This document shows positions 16,603-25,404 of a stretch of DNA of 64,000 bases, in pieces. The notes below the pieces were generated by a model. The model was not told the DNA's origin. It did not search any database and saw nothing but the letters and a program-made list of their open reading frames with translations. Source of the DNA: Robiginitalea marina. Its GTDB lineage: Bacteria > Bacteroidota > Bacteroidia > Flavobacteriales > Flavobacteriaceae. The translations under genes and the position numbers were made by a program. The first letter of the stretch is position 1; each line of letters starts with the position of its first letter. The stretch is taken from the NCBI RefSeq assembly GCF_024006985.1, contig NZ_JAMXIB010000003.1:1-64000 (forward strand), read 5' to 3'.

Positions 16603-17298
16603 ATGAACACGCCGGTAATGCGGGTTCCAAAGGAGCGAAAGGCGATGGCCGCCATGACATTGATTTTAATGTCCATTACCTGTTCGGCCCAAAAGGCGTT
16701 GCAGGGAACCTACGCAGAACAAGGCGTGCCTATAGATGCGTATTCCTACTATACGTTTCACGGGCAAGGCGGATTTGAATATCACGCCGGCGGGGACCTT
16801 GGCGATGATTTTTTTGGAAGGGGAACGTATCGTATCTCGCACGACACGCTCTTCCTCGAGTATAGTGTGGATTCCGCGATACCCCTGCCCTACCATAAGG
16901 CAACTTTTTGGACCGATCTTACTGATTCCATTACCCTTGAGGTTCGGGTTAAGGACCTTGAAGGTTCTCCTATTGCACATGCCAACGTGTATTCCCGGGA
17001 ACACAGCGCTATCGGGAAGGTCGTGGACGGTGATGGGTTTGGCCGGTTCCGGCTCAAGCGCATCGAAACCGACTACGACATAACCGTTAGTTTTATTGGA
17101 TTTGTACCCCATACGATCAAAATACCCGGTTTCAGGAGCTATCGCCTGGACGTTTTCCTGAGTGAAACGGGCAAAGGGGTTCCCATTTACAAGCATTCCG
17201 ATACCCTGCGCATCGTGGAATTCACCGACGCCTATCTTGTGTTAAGGGGTGGGGATGATTCGGACAGTAGGTGGGTGAAGGTAGATGGGGGGGAGTGA
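16603..17298 (+). CDS. Secreted protein with carboxypeptidase-regulatory-like domain
   Basis: A signal peptide (AAMTLILMSITCSAQ) leads into a region with alternating strands, then residues of about 110-190 (LEVRVKDLEGSPIAHANVYS ... FIGFVPHTIKIPG) matching the CarboxypepD regulatory-like fold common in Bacteroidetes surface proteins. No barrel or plug follows, so it is a short stand-alone module of 231 residues. It may be a periplasmic binding or surface protein. The function is not known. Confidence 0.65.
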   Translation: MNTPVMRVPKERKAMAAMTLILMSITCSAQKALQGTYAEQGVPIDAYSYYTFHGQGGFEYHAGGDLGDDFFGRGTYRISHDTLFLEYSVDSAIPLPYHKATFWTDLTDSITLEVRVKDLEGSPIAHANVYSREHSAIGKVVDGDGFGRFRLKRIETDYDITVSFIGFVPHTIKIPGFRSYRLDVFLSETGKGVPIYKHSDTLRIVEFTDAYLVLRGGDDSDSRWVKVDGGE

Positions 17299-17588
17299 AA
17301 TGCATATTTCATTTAGGGGAGAAACGCCTGGGCTCGAAACAGGAAGGGTAACTTACTTCTATCCGGCACTTTGACAAGTTATCAACTTTTTGGTGTACGG
17401 ATTGTGTGGCCTTTAATGTTTATTTCCTCGTCTAAAGTTGTAAATTTATAGCGTATCAGGAACGCTAAATAGCGTACCAACCGGGCACAAAAGCCACGGT
17501 GGTTTAGAATGCGGACATTCGTCAAAAAAAATGAATCACAGTCCAATTATCATTCATGTCTGGTGCATTAACCTAAAATCAATGCACA
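17299..17588. other. Gene-free stretch
   Basis: 290 bp with no plausible gene. It includes two nearby AGCGTA-type motifs (TATAGCGTATC and AAATAGCGTACC around 17450-17480). No clear promoter assigned. Confidence 0.35.
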
Positions 17589-17828
17589 ATGAAGCATGTG
17601 TTTACTTCCCGAAAGGGCGACCAGGAATTGTTTTCGGGGTATTATAACCGTTTTTTAGCCCTTAGCAACCAGGAATTGATAGACTCCTATAATGCGCAGG
17701 TCCGCACGGGCCTCACCGGGGTGCATGCCCAGGCGGTTTATTTGCTTGCCCTGCGCAAGGCCATGAAAGAGCGTTTTGGCGAAAGCCCGGTTACCCTTGG
17801 GGATGGGGGGGTGGTTGGGTTGGAGTGA
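17589..17828 (+). CDS. Conserved hypothetical small protein
   Basis: The 79-residue protein (MKHVFTSRKGDQELFSGYYN ... GVHAQAVYLLALRKAMKER) is amphipathic and helical, with a tidy end (LGDGGVVGLE). It resembles a type of short conserved protein seen in flavobacteria, recalled from general pattern and not verified. No enzyme motif. Transcribed away from the following AT-rich cluster. Confidence 0.6.
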   Translation: MKHVFTSRKGDQELFSGYYNRFLALSNQELIDSYNAQVRTGLTGVHAQAVYLLALRKAMKERFGESPVTLGDGGVVGLE

Positions 17829-17945
17829 GGGCTCTGAGAAGGTATTGTGTTTTAAAATTGGGGTTTTTGTAGGATGATCAATCGTCTGGTTTTTTGAGAG
17901 ATTACTTATCATTTCAATAAAACTCTTAGCGTCTTTGAACGACTG

Positions 17946-19085
17946 TCAATTTTTTAGCCTTTTCAAATAATTCGCGATGCCAAGCACCTCAGCGTCGTCA
18001 AAAATGGGTTCAAAAAAATTGATATAGTCATTCAGCTCGTCTAAATTCTTGATCGCTATATGACGAAACTTTTCATTGGGCTTGTTGTTTATCATCACTA
18101 ACACATTTCGTGTCGGCAATTCCTTAGCTCCCCAATGATGTTGATTTAAATAGCCCCCTATTTTAGAGCCTTTTCCATTTAATAGTAGATATAAGGCATA
18201 ACCGGACCTTTGCATTTGGCTTACAGGAGATCTAAGATCGAGATTCATTACTGATTTCTTACTCCAGTTCTTAGTTTCAATGATAAAGACCCCCGCTTTG
18301 GTTACCAATAAATGATCTATTTGAATACTCCGTATTGTTTGATTCTCCTTTTTGTAATAGATGGGCTTATCGAATAGAATTGAATAATCATGAAAAAGGA
18401 CCGCAGTTGTCGATATCTTGTTTAGCTCCTTTGCCACTAAATTCTCTCCAATAGCTCCAGCAATTAATGGATTTAGCTCTGAAATTACTTTCCGTATGTG
18501 TTCTAGCTCATGAAGTTTGGTCTTAAATCGATTTGAAATAATACTTTCGCGATTTAATGAAAAGCTATTTACAGAACTTTCAAGAGATTTTAGATTGTAG
18601 AGTTTATTTTGGGTGCGGGACCTAACAACTCTTTTATATGACCTTTTGTAAACAAACAGAATAGTTTTTAAGACAATATACTTATACCAGTAAAGCACCT
18701 CAACTACTGGATTGCTAGTTTCTACCGATGCTGATGCTTCACAAAGCGTTGTTAGTTTGTTTATCCTTTGAATTAAGCGTGTTTCTACTTCGGCCTTTTG
18801 AAGTTGGTAGTCCTTTTCAATGGCCATTTTTTGTTCCAATAGCCTTTCATATTCAAGATTGTAATCTTGTTCTACCTTAAAAAGCAAATCTTCTTTATGG
18901 CGATCGAAATACTTGAGGAATTGCTTGATTTCACGGATTGAATTGAACCTTGATATACCCCTATTCTCGAATTCCTGGCGCAATCTTTTTAAGGACTCTA
19001 TTTGACCGTAAACTATCGGCATGGATTGGATTTTCGGAAGACTGCCAATGATTCTTAAGTACGAGCGCAAGTAGGTTAATACCAA
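17946..19085 (-). CDS. NERD-domain protein with N-terminal coiled coil
   Basis: The last 175 residues or so contain GAIGENLVAKELNKI and IDHLLVTKAGVFIIETKNW, the NERD (nuclease-related) core: aspartate, then E-x-K typical of PD-(D/E)XK folds. The amino half is predicted helical and charged (LEQKMAIEKDYQLQKAEVE). Codon and base use are much more AT-rich than the core genome. It is followed downstream by nothing on its strand. It lies beside a DUF2075 ATPase and an HNH nuclease, so a defence or DNA-repair role is a reasonable inference. Confidence 0.85.
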   Translation of the reverse strand: MVLTYLRSYLRIIGSLPKIQSMPIVYGQIESLKRLRQEFENRGISRFNSIREIKQFLKYFDRHKEDLLFKVEQDYNLEYERLLEQKMAIEKDYQLQKAEVETRLIQRINKLTTLCEASASVETSNPVVEVLYWYKYIVLKTILFVYKRSYKRVVRSRTQNKLYNLKSLESSVNSFSLNRESIISNRFKTKLHELEHIRKVISELNPLIAGAIGENLVAKELNKISTTAVLFHDYSILFDKPIYYKKENQTIRSIQIDHLLVTKAGVFIIETKNWSKKSVMNLDLRSPVSQMQRSGYALYLLLNGKGSKIGGYLNQHHWGAKELPTRNVLVMINNKPNEKFRHIAIKNLDELNDYINFFEPIFDDAEVLGIANYLKRLKN

Positions 19086-19349
19086 TCGATACCAAGAAAT
19101 TATGACATACCTCTTGTTTAATACGGCGACAAGTGACTTTTAGTGTATTTGAACAGGTATAATTCTGGATGGAAATTTCTAGATGGGGGTAATAATTTTT
19201 TTTCGTAATTACATAAGGCAACCTATTGTGAGACGAGCTTTTAGTATTCAACTTGCATAATTCTTTTCTATGACTTTAAATCCTATTATTTATACTAATA
19301 GTTATTTGAAGTAATGAGCTCGGCCAGTAGTAGTAAAAATGCCTCCAAA
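19086..19349. other. AT-rich gap between NERD and DUF2075 genes
   Basis: 264 bp, strongly AT-rich, with no convincing gene. A minus-strand frame overlaps the NERD start but has no family similarity. Confidence 0.35.
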
Positions 19350-21326
19350 CTAGATCACGGGAATCCCCAGTTCTTTAAGGTAATTAAACGTCGGATCATA
19401 AATTTCAGGTTTTCGAGTATGGTCATTTGAATTACCCTCTGGAACAACGATTACCATTCCTTGTCTTGCTCTTGTCAAAAGGACCCTGTACGCATTTATC
19501 AAATATTTTTTACGTTCTTCTTTGTGTATGTGTTGCCATTTACTGCCGACGAATGAGAATGTTTTCCATCCTTCCTTTGAATATCTCAAGTCCCCGTCCC
19601 ATGTTAAACAGGCCCAATCTAATTCGAGGCCTTGTACATGAAATTCTGTAGCCACATCTTCTAGGTAATAAGAGGACCTAACATCATCTTTATCATTAAG
19701 AAACCAATGAACTGGATTCATGGGTGACTTAACATCTATCGCGAAGGGTTTTAAGCGTTGTGCTTGAGAAGAAACAACGAGCCCGTATCTTTCACTCCCT
19801 CTCGCTTTTTCCCTTAACCATGCCTTTGCGGCTCGTAAATCTCTTGTAAGAACAATAGGATAATTCTCCTTGAATTTTAAATGAGTTCTAATGGCCTCCT
19901 CCCTATTCAGATCCAATAGATTCTTGATGAAATTAGAAAGATTCTCTGCCCTAAAAGAGCGCATAGAAACCGCTAGGTGCAAATCAGCATCTAATGTTAC
20001 TTCTGTCACCTTTTGCAGTTCAGAAATGGCCTCTGAAGCGGCATATTCAGACTCTGTAAGATTTGGTGATATATAGACTTCCCAATTATAAAAGCGGTTT
20101 TTGATAGCACTAAGCCACTCAGAAATCCCCGCCTCCCCTGTGTTTATTTCTTGTCCGCCACCCACCAAGCAAACAATTACCGCCCAATCTTGATGACGAT
20201 CCAAACAAGAAATTAGAAATTCAGGTTCAGAATAGTCAAAGTCGTGCTGCCCTTTTTTTTGCTTCATGAACTTTACGGTTTGCTCCTTGTGCCAGGCCCT
20301 TTGTGCTTCATCGAAAATTGCCACATGATCATAGGGCGGCTTTGGATCAACCAGGTATGCGTCACGATAATGGTGAATGTTTTGAATAAAGGCTTTTACG
20401 CTGGTCTTGGCCTTTCCTTTTGAAAGCTTTATTCCTTTTGCCCGCTCATTAATAACCTTATCTCGGGCTAGAGCTTCCTGAAGTATTGCCACTAATGGCC
20501 CGTTTCCCGACAAGTAAACACTTGCGTTTCCATTTTCTTCGTCGAGATGAGAGGTGGCCACCTTGAGACCAACTAGGGTCTTTCCTGCCCCCGGAACCCC
20601 GGTAACAAAGCAAATTGTCTTTCTTTTCTCTGTCCTTGCCTCCTTTATTAGTTGTGATATTACGGACGTAGTTTTTGTTAAGTTTTTGGCTTCAGCATCA
20701 CTCCTGGTTATTTCATCAACTGTATGATTATGATAGAGCGAAAGTGCCGCTTCAACGATCGTAGGAGTTGGATAATAGCGGCCTTTGGAAAAAGCAACGG
20801 GGTCTAAGTATTGTGTGTTTCCATAGAAATCTAGCGCACTTCGAATCGCAAGCCGCAAGTAAGATTTATTGACTTTTATAGGGCGTAATAAATTATCATC
20901 ATGTGTGGTGGTCGCGATTTCTATAAATGACGCTTTGGCCTCTGTTGCCACCAGGATGGGAGCCAATAATGCTCGGTGACTTGGCTCATGGAAATTTTTC
21001 AAATCCAATGCATAGTCCCAAACCTGATCTATATTAATCCGGTGGTATTTGGTCTCTCCAACCTTGAATTCAATCACAAAGACCACTCCTTCTATAATTG
21101 TAAGCGCATCAACTCTTTTACCCATTCGAGGAATAGAAAATTCAAAGAAGATTGTTCCTTCATAATCCTTTAATGCCTCTTGTAACAAGGGGATTTGAGT
21201 TTCCCAAGATTTATTCTGATTTAAGGTGGAATCAAATTGATTAGCGAGCGTAATCTCTCCTATAATTTCTTCCGTGCTTTTCGATAAAAAGGAAGTAATG
21301 GAATCTTTATAGTAGAAGTTCAACAT
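19350..21326 (-). CDS. DUF2075 P-loop ATPase with PD-(D/E)XK-like N-terminus
   Basis: A 658-residue protein with two parts. Near residues 62-90 (FEFSIPRMGKRVDALTIIEG, then VVFVIEFKVG) D73, E86 and K88 form a plausible PD-(D/E)XK nuclease-like site. Walker A GVPGAGKT is at 243-250, a Walker-B-like stretch (VAIFDEAQRAW) near 335-345, and later helicase-like motifs (LVVSSQAQRLKPF, LTRARQGMVIVVPEG) belong to the DUF2075 superfamily-1-like ATPases. Such nuclease-ATPase fusions occur in phage defence; Nhi of Staphylococcus epidermidis is remembered as related but not checked. AT-rich, transferred-looking. Confidence 0.88.
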   Translation of the reverse strand: MLNFYYKDSITSFLSKSTEEIIGEITLANQFDSTLNQNKSWETQIPLLQEALKDYEGTIFFEFSIPRMGKRVDALTIIEGVVFVIEFKVGETKYHRINIDQVWDYALDLKNFHEPSHRALLAPILVATEAKASFIEIATTTHDDNLLRPIKVNKSYLRLAIRSALDFYGNTQYLDPVAFSKGRYYPTPTIVEAALSLYHNHTVDEITRSDAEAKNLTKTTSVISQLIKEARTEKRKTICFVTGVPGAGKTLVGLKVATSHLDEENGNASVYLSGNGPLVAILQEALARDKVINERAKGIKLSKGKAKTSVKAFIQNIHHYRDAYLVDPKPPYDHVAIFDEAQRAWHKEQTVKFMKQKKGQHDFDYSEPEFLISCLDRHQDWAVIVCLVGGGQEINTGEAGISEWLSAIKNRFYNWEVYISPNLTESEYAASEAISELQKVTEVTLDADLHLAVSMRSFRAENLSNFIKNLLDLNREEAIRTHLKFKENYPIVLTRDLRAAKAWLREKARGSERYGLVVSSQAQRLKPFAIDVKSPMNPVHWFLNDKDDVRSSYYLEDVATEFHVQGLELDWACLTWDGDLRYSKEGWKTFSFVGSKWQHIHKEERKKYLINAYRVLLTRARQGMVIVVPEGNSNDHTRKPEIYDPTFNYLKELGIPVI

Positions 21327-21527
21327 TGTTTAGAAATGAAATCTAGTTGATTATTTAAATCGGACCCTATGGATCTGTAGCTTTTCCCTTTATATAGGCC
21401 TCGTTAAAACAGGACAGCTTAACTTTCGAATTTATTAATTTTAAATTTTACCTGTCCGTTGAATATAGGTGCCCCAAAAATTAGTACAGAGAATTCGATC
21501 TATATTCCCGCCAAATGATTTTATCCC

Positions 21528-22586
21528 TTGAATTCTGAACATTTAAATCGTGTCTTCCAGAATACCACCAATAGCTATAAATACTACTGGTGGCTGTCTA
21601 TTTTGGAAATCTTCTCACAGCAGGAACAAAAAGAAATCAGTTTTGATGAAATAGTATTTAAAACCATCAGCAAGCTGTGGTACCCTGTGAATTATTTCAA
21701 ACTTTCATTCGGAACAGCCGATCAATGCGCAACGTATATAAAAGAAATAAAACAGCACTACCTCCTTGAAGACGATTTAAACGAGCATGATTTGTATGAA
21801 TTCCTTACTGAAAACAAAGACTCTGATTTGCTTTCAAAAATTACTGCAGAACTTACCAGATATGTTCCTTACAGGTTTATTAGACCGTGGTTTAGCCAGG
21901 AAACAAGAGGGGTAAAGGATAGCCGGGTAAATTCAAAAATACTGGAGGTCCAAGATGAAACGGCGCCTTATCAAATTGATGCGGGCTCAAAAAAAATAAT
22001 TATTAATGAATCATGGGTTAAATGGCTTAAAAGGTATCGTACCCTGGCAAAGGCACATACTTTATTCAGCTTAGTGAGGTATCTTGAAAAAAGGAATCCC
22101 AATGTTTCAAGCCTTTCAAAGAAGCTTGAAAAACCAGAAACAAGAAATCTCACCTCAGCCACCAAATATTGGAGGAGTTTTGTCTCAACTAATCCAAACG
22201 AAGTTGATGTTTTTGGCAAAAAGCCTTTGGGGGCTTTGGATAATTTTAGCCTGGATCATTACATGCCCTGGAGCTTCTTCACGCATGACCTGATTTGGAA
22301 TTTACACCCTGTAGAAAAACAGATAAATAGCTCAAAAAACAACTTAATCCCAGATAGGAGTTATTTAAAACCGTTTGCTGGTCTACAGTACAGTTTTTGT
22401 AATTTCTTATTGAAAAAGGAGGAAAACAAGGCCCTTGAGAGTTATTATTCCTTTTTTAAGTGCTCGAAAGATGGTTTAAATCAGCTGTCTAAATATGAGT
22501 TTCTCAGGAAGATGGAGCGTTTCTATTTACCCCAATACGAAATTGCCGAAAACATGGGTTTTGATAGTAATTGGCGTTTGTCATAA
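21528..22586 (+). CDS. HNH endonuclease-like protein
   Basis: The 352-residue protein is helical with one recognisable motif near 243-271: LDHYMPWSFF, WNLHPVEKQINSSKNN. The DH, N and K/N residues fit an HNH (beta-beta-alpha metal) nuclease. The first 230 residues resemble no domain I can name and may bind a partner or DNA. It is divergent from the DUF2075 gene, with a 201-bp AT-rich intergenic region that could hold both promoters. AT-rich composition matches the cluster. Confidence 0.75.
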   Translation: MNSEHLNRVFQNTTNSYKYYWWLSILEIFSQQEQKEISFDEIVFKTISKLWYPVNYFKLSFGTADQCATYIKEIKQHYLLEDDLNEHDLYEFLTENKDSDLLSKITAELTRYVPYRFIRPWFSQETRGVKDSRVNSKILEVQDETAPYQIDAGSKKIIINESWVKWLKRYRTLAKAHTLFSLVRYLEKRNPNVSSLSKKLEKPETRNLTSATKYWRSFVSTNPNEVDVFGKKPLGALDNFSLDHYMPWSFFTHDLIWNLHPVEKQINSSKNNLIPDRSYLKPFAGLQYSFCNFLLKKEENKALESYYSFFKCSKDGLNQLSKYEFLRKMERFYLPQYEIAENMGFDSNWRLS

Positions 22587-22887
22587 ATTCCTAATCCGCG
22601 CTATTTCATAGCTTTTCATATTTAATCCCTAAGCGGGAGGTCTTCCTGAAAAAGGGAAAGTCATTTTAAATTTCTGATCTCCTCTGATTCCCAAGCCCGA
22701 CCCTCCAAGGCCTGCCCATAGATTTATGAGAGGTCACTCCTGATTTCACCTACCACTCTGGCATAAGATTTGGTGCCTATTTTAAAAGACAATTCCTCCT
22801 ATATATCCTTGCGCTCCAACAATGAAGCCCTGATGGTCGTTTGTAGTTTGTAGCGCAAATTTCCGGTAAAACGAAACAGCGCAACCC
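22587..22887. other. Gap with a possible gene remnant
   Basis: 301 bp with no intact gene. On the minus strand a reading of about 60 codons between 22640 and 22840 gives TTIRASLLERKDI, SFKIGTKSYARVVGEIRSDL and YGQALEGRAWESEEIRNLK, broken by three in-frame stops. It looks like a decayed gene but I cannot name the family. Confidence 0.3.
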
Positions 22888-23358
22888 GTGAAACGCCTTA
22901 CCTACATCTTACCCGCAGCACTCCTGGTCTTTGGGTGCCAGCGTACCCCTGAGTCTTCTGTTCCTCCGCTCAGCGAAGAAAGCAGGCCTGATACCCGTTC
23001 CTGTTGGTCAAAAGTGGACCGGGAATTGGTGTTAAAGGCCATCCTTGGGACTGAAGATTTTCAGCTGTACCTGCATCCGGAAGTGGACGGCAGGTTGCCT
23101 GTTTTATTATCCGAAAATACCTTTGTTACCCCTGATCTTACCCTTTTTTCAAATGGACAAAAGGTGGTGGTTACCGAATATGACCCGAACCCTGAAAGCA
23201 CCACCCATAAAATCACCATCACCCATATGGATTGTGAAAAAGAAGTCCTGAATTACTCGGTTTATTACCCTGTTGAGGGCGCGTTTATGGAAGGCGCGGC
23301 AAAAAAAATACAGGGGCGTTGGGTGGCCACGGTGTCACATGTCGGCGAAAAAAATTGA
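22888..23358 (+). CDS. Hypothetical lipoprotein (GTG start)
   Basis: A 156-residue protein with a lipoprotein signal (ILPAALLVFGC, cysteine near 17) and no recognised domain. Mature residues (LILSENTFVTPDLTLFSNG-like pattern) suggest a beta-rich fold. Start codon GTG. Base use is closer to core than that of the surrounding cluster. Confidence 0.55.
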   Translation: MKRLTYILPAALLVFGCQRTPESSVPPLSEESRPDTRSCWSKVDRELVLKAILGTEDFQLYLHPEVDGRLPVLLSENTFVTPDLTLFSNGQKVVVTEYDPNPESTTHKITITHMDCEKEVLNYSVYYPVEGAFMEGAAKKIQGRWVATVSHVGEKN

Positions 23359-23459
23359 TGATTAATCCAAATAACACTCATAGGGATTACTACAGCTATG
23401 GGCAGTTTTCAATCCCCCCATCCAGTAATGGTTTAGCCTTGCCTGGTACCTGGGTTCAA

Positions 23460-24767
23460 TCACTCCTTCAAATTTAAAAGGGTCTTACCAATGCTATCCC
23501 GCAGCGCCGGGTGCACCTGCACGGCATCGGCAAACTGTTTCCATTGATTTACGGTGTGGTTGATCTCCTCTACAATTTCCGGGGCCTTCTTGCAGCGGAT
23601 GGAGGCCCCAATCACCAGCAGATCGGCTTTGGTGATGTGGTTTCGCTTTCCGTTGATGCTCAGGGCGTGCTGGCTTACCCACTGGCTCCCCGGGCGGTAG
23701 GCATGGCACAGGTCATAGGCGGGGGCAAGCTCCCAGCGGCCACCCTGTTTCAGAAGAAAGGCAAAGTTCTTGGTATGGTCGTCGCAATTGCGGGCGATGA
23801 CGTTGAAGACCATCCTGCGGAACATTTGCTCGGCATCGGCATAGGTGAGTTTAAGCTCCCGCATGCATTGGAAGAGCTGCTCGTAACTGAAACTGCTGAC
23901 CAGGTTGTAATCGAAGTGCTTTAAGGCGCAAAAGGTCTGCACGTGGTGCTTTACATCCCCGTCTTCCCGGTCGAAGCGCCGGGTCATAAAGTGGGCCCGG
24001 CCATGCTCTTCCAGCAGGCGCGAGGGCATCATCTCAATGCCACAGGCCTTGGCCATGTGGTAATAGGCCATTTCTACCCTGCCGTAGCCATGGCTGCTCC
24101 CCAATTGCACATCGCTCACGCCATCGAGCTTGATCAGCCAGTGTTCAAAGCCCCTGGGCGCTTTGGTCTGCCCCGAGCGTACTTCCCCGGTTTTTTCATT
24201 CCAGGCAATGACCGCTTTCGGACGGGCGCCCCCCGCTGAGGTCCCGATTTTCAGGATTTCCTGTACGGCCTGTTCCTCGTCCTTTTGGAGGTTGGCGGTG
24301 AAGGCTTCGCGCCGGTCCAGCATTCTTCGGGCGATATCCACCAGGCTATCGACCTCAATGGAAAACGTCCGTTTGTGCTCCTTCAGGGTAGCGGGCTCAA
24401 ATTCAAGCGCGCCCATGCCGCGTTTGCCTATAAAACAGAGCATTTCCACCGGGTTCATGCTGTCTTGTGGCCGCCCTTGCCCGGCCAGCCAAAGGTTGAT
24501 CAGCTGGTTGCCGTATTTGTCGGGCAGGGAATCGGCCAGCAGTCCAGGCAGGCCCCTGAAGGTGTCCAGGGCGGGATCCCTGTTCGTGCGCAGCTCCGGA
24601 AAGGAAAACTGGTTGCGGTTATTGGAAAGGGGCATTTTAAGGGGCGCCAGGTCCCAGCCGCTTGCCTTAAAGCCCGGATCATACTCAAAAGTCGCCAGCC
24701 CGGTGGTATCATCCCAGGCTACGGCCCCTGCCAAACGGCCCCATATATGTACTTCCGCTACCTGCAC
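23460..24767 (-). CDS. hipA: HipA-family serine/threonine kinase toxin
   Basis: The 435-residue protein has the HipA layout: an amino domain (VHIWGRLAGAVAWDD, FSFPELRTNRDPALD), a phosphate-binding loop with a serine (GTSAGGARPKAVIAW) like the autophosphorylated serine of HipA, and the catalytic NCDDHTKNFAFL followed by YDLCH in place of DFG. Known HipA kinases modify glutamyl-tRNA synthetase and cause persistence. Start GTG lies 3 bp after hipB, in the classic antitoxin-toxin order. All catalytic residues I can identify are intact. Confidence 0.9.
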   Translation of the reverse strand: MQVAEVHIWGRLAGAVAWDDTTGLATFEYDPGFKASGWDLAPLKMPLSNNRNQFSFPELRTNRDPALDTFRGLPGLLADSLPDKYGNQLINLWLAGQGRPQDSMNPVEMLCFIGKRGMGALEFEPATLKEHKRTFSIEVDSLVDIARRMLDRREAFTANLQKDEEQAVQEILKIGTSAGGARPKAVIAWNEKTGEVRSGQTKAPRGFEHWLIKLDGVSDVQLGSSHGYGRVEMAYYHMAKACGIEMMPSRLLEEHGRAHFMTRRFDREDGDVKHHVQTFCALKHFDYNLVSSFSYEQLFQCMRELKLTYADAEQMFRRMVFNVIARNCDDHTKNFAFLLKQGGRWELAPAYDLCHAYRPGSQWVSQHALSINGKRNHITKADLLVIGASIRCKKAPEIVEEINHTVNQWKQFADAVQVHPALRDSIGKTLLNLKE

Positions 24768-24770
24768 GCC

Positions 24771-25127
24771 TTACCAGTCTGTTTCATGGTTGTTTTCCCC
24801 GGGTTTCTTCGAGGCAGGGCGCACCCGCTGCCGCTTTTCCCGTTGCAACCTGGCAAGGGCCAGCGGACTGAGTTTTTCCTGCACTTCAAAGGCATGCAGC
24901 ACCTGTAACTGGTCCAACACCCGTAAAACCTGCAAGAGGGTGGCTATGGTAACCGTTTCGCCCCGTTCCAGCAGGCTGAGGGTAGAACGGCTGATGCCGG
25001 CTGCCCCGGCGAGCTCCTCCTGGGTCTTTTGCTGCTCCATGCGGTGGTGCCGGACAAAGGCGCCGATTCTTTGGGCTATTGCCTTATCGCTCATAGAGGT
25101 CCATTCTGTGAATGGTTTATCATTCAT
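24771..25127 (-). CDS. hipB: HipB-like XRE antitoxin
   Basis: A 118-residue protein with a helix-turn-helix (KTQEELAGAAGISRSTLSLL, then ERGETV) near residues 33-58, matching Xre/HipB regulators. It immediately precedes hipA on the same strand with 3 bp between. It is expected to bind its own promoter, in the roughly 270-bp AT-rich region at 25128-25392, and to neutralise HipA. No clear operator motif was recognised there. Confidence 0.88.
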   Translation of the reverse strand: MNDKPFTEWTSMSDKAIAQRIGAFVRHHRMEQQKTQEELAGAAGISRSTLSLLERGETVTIATLLQVLRVLDQLQVLHAFEVQEKLSPLALARLQREKRQRVRPASKKPGENNHETDW

Positions 25128-25404
25128 TAAGCGTGCTTGTTTTAGATAATGTATGAAATATGATTCAAAATTAGCGCATTCTATTCAAAGTAACAAATGT
25201 TTGAATGACTTATCGTTCGCCAGGGCGGATTAACACCTTTAGTGAATGAATTAGGATTCATTGGCTGCAAGAAATCGAGCTATCCTAAATGATTATCCCC
25301 CGGGGCGATTATTCGGGGACACTCGCAATAACGTTAATGTTAACCGGCTTTCATGTTCCGGATAAACGTTACCTTGGAATACCTTTAACAAGTTGGCATT
25401 CATT

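Noticed and set aside
25329-25371. A fourth cassette-end element before the beta-lactamase-like gene
   Set aside because: A weak palindrome (TAACGTT... and CCGGATAAACGTTA) is present, but it lacks the ATA-CC-GG-CCGTTG pattern shared by the other three, so it was not counted.
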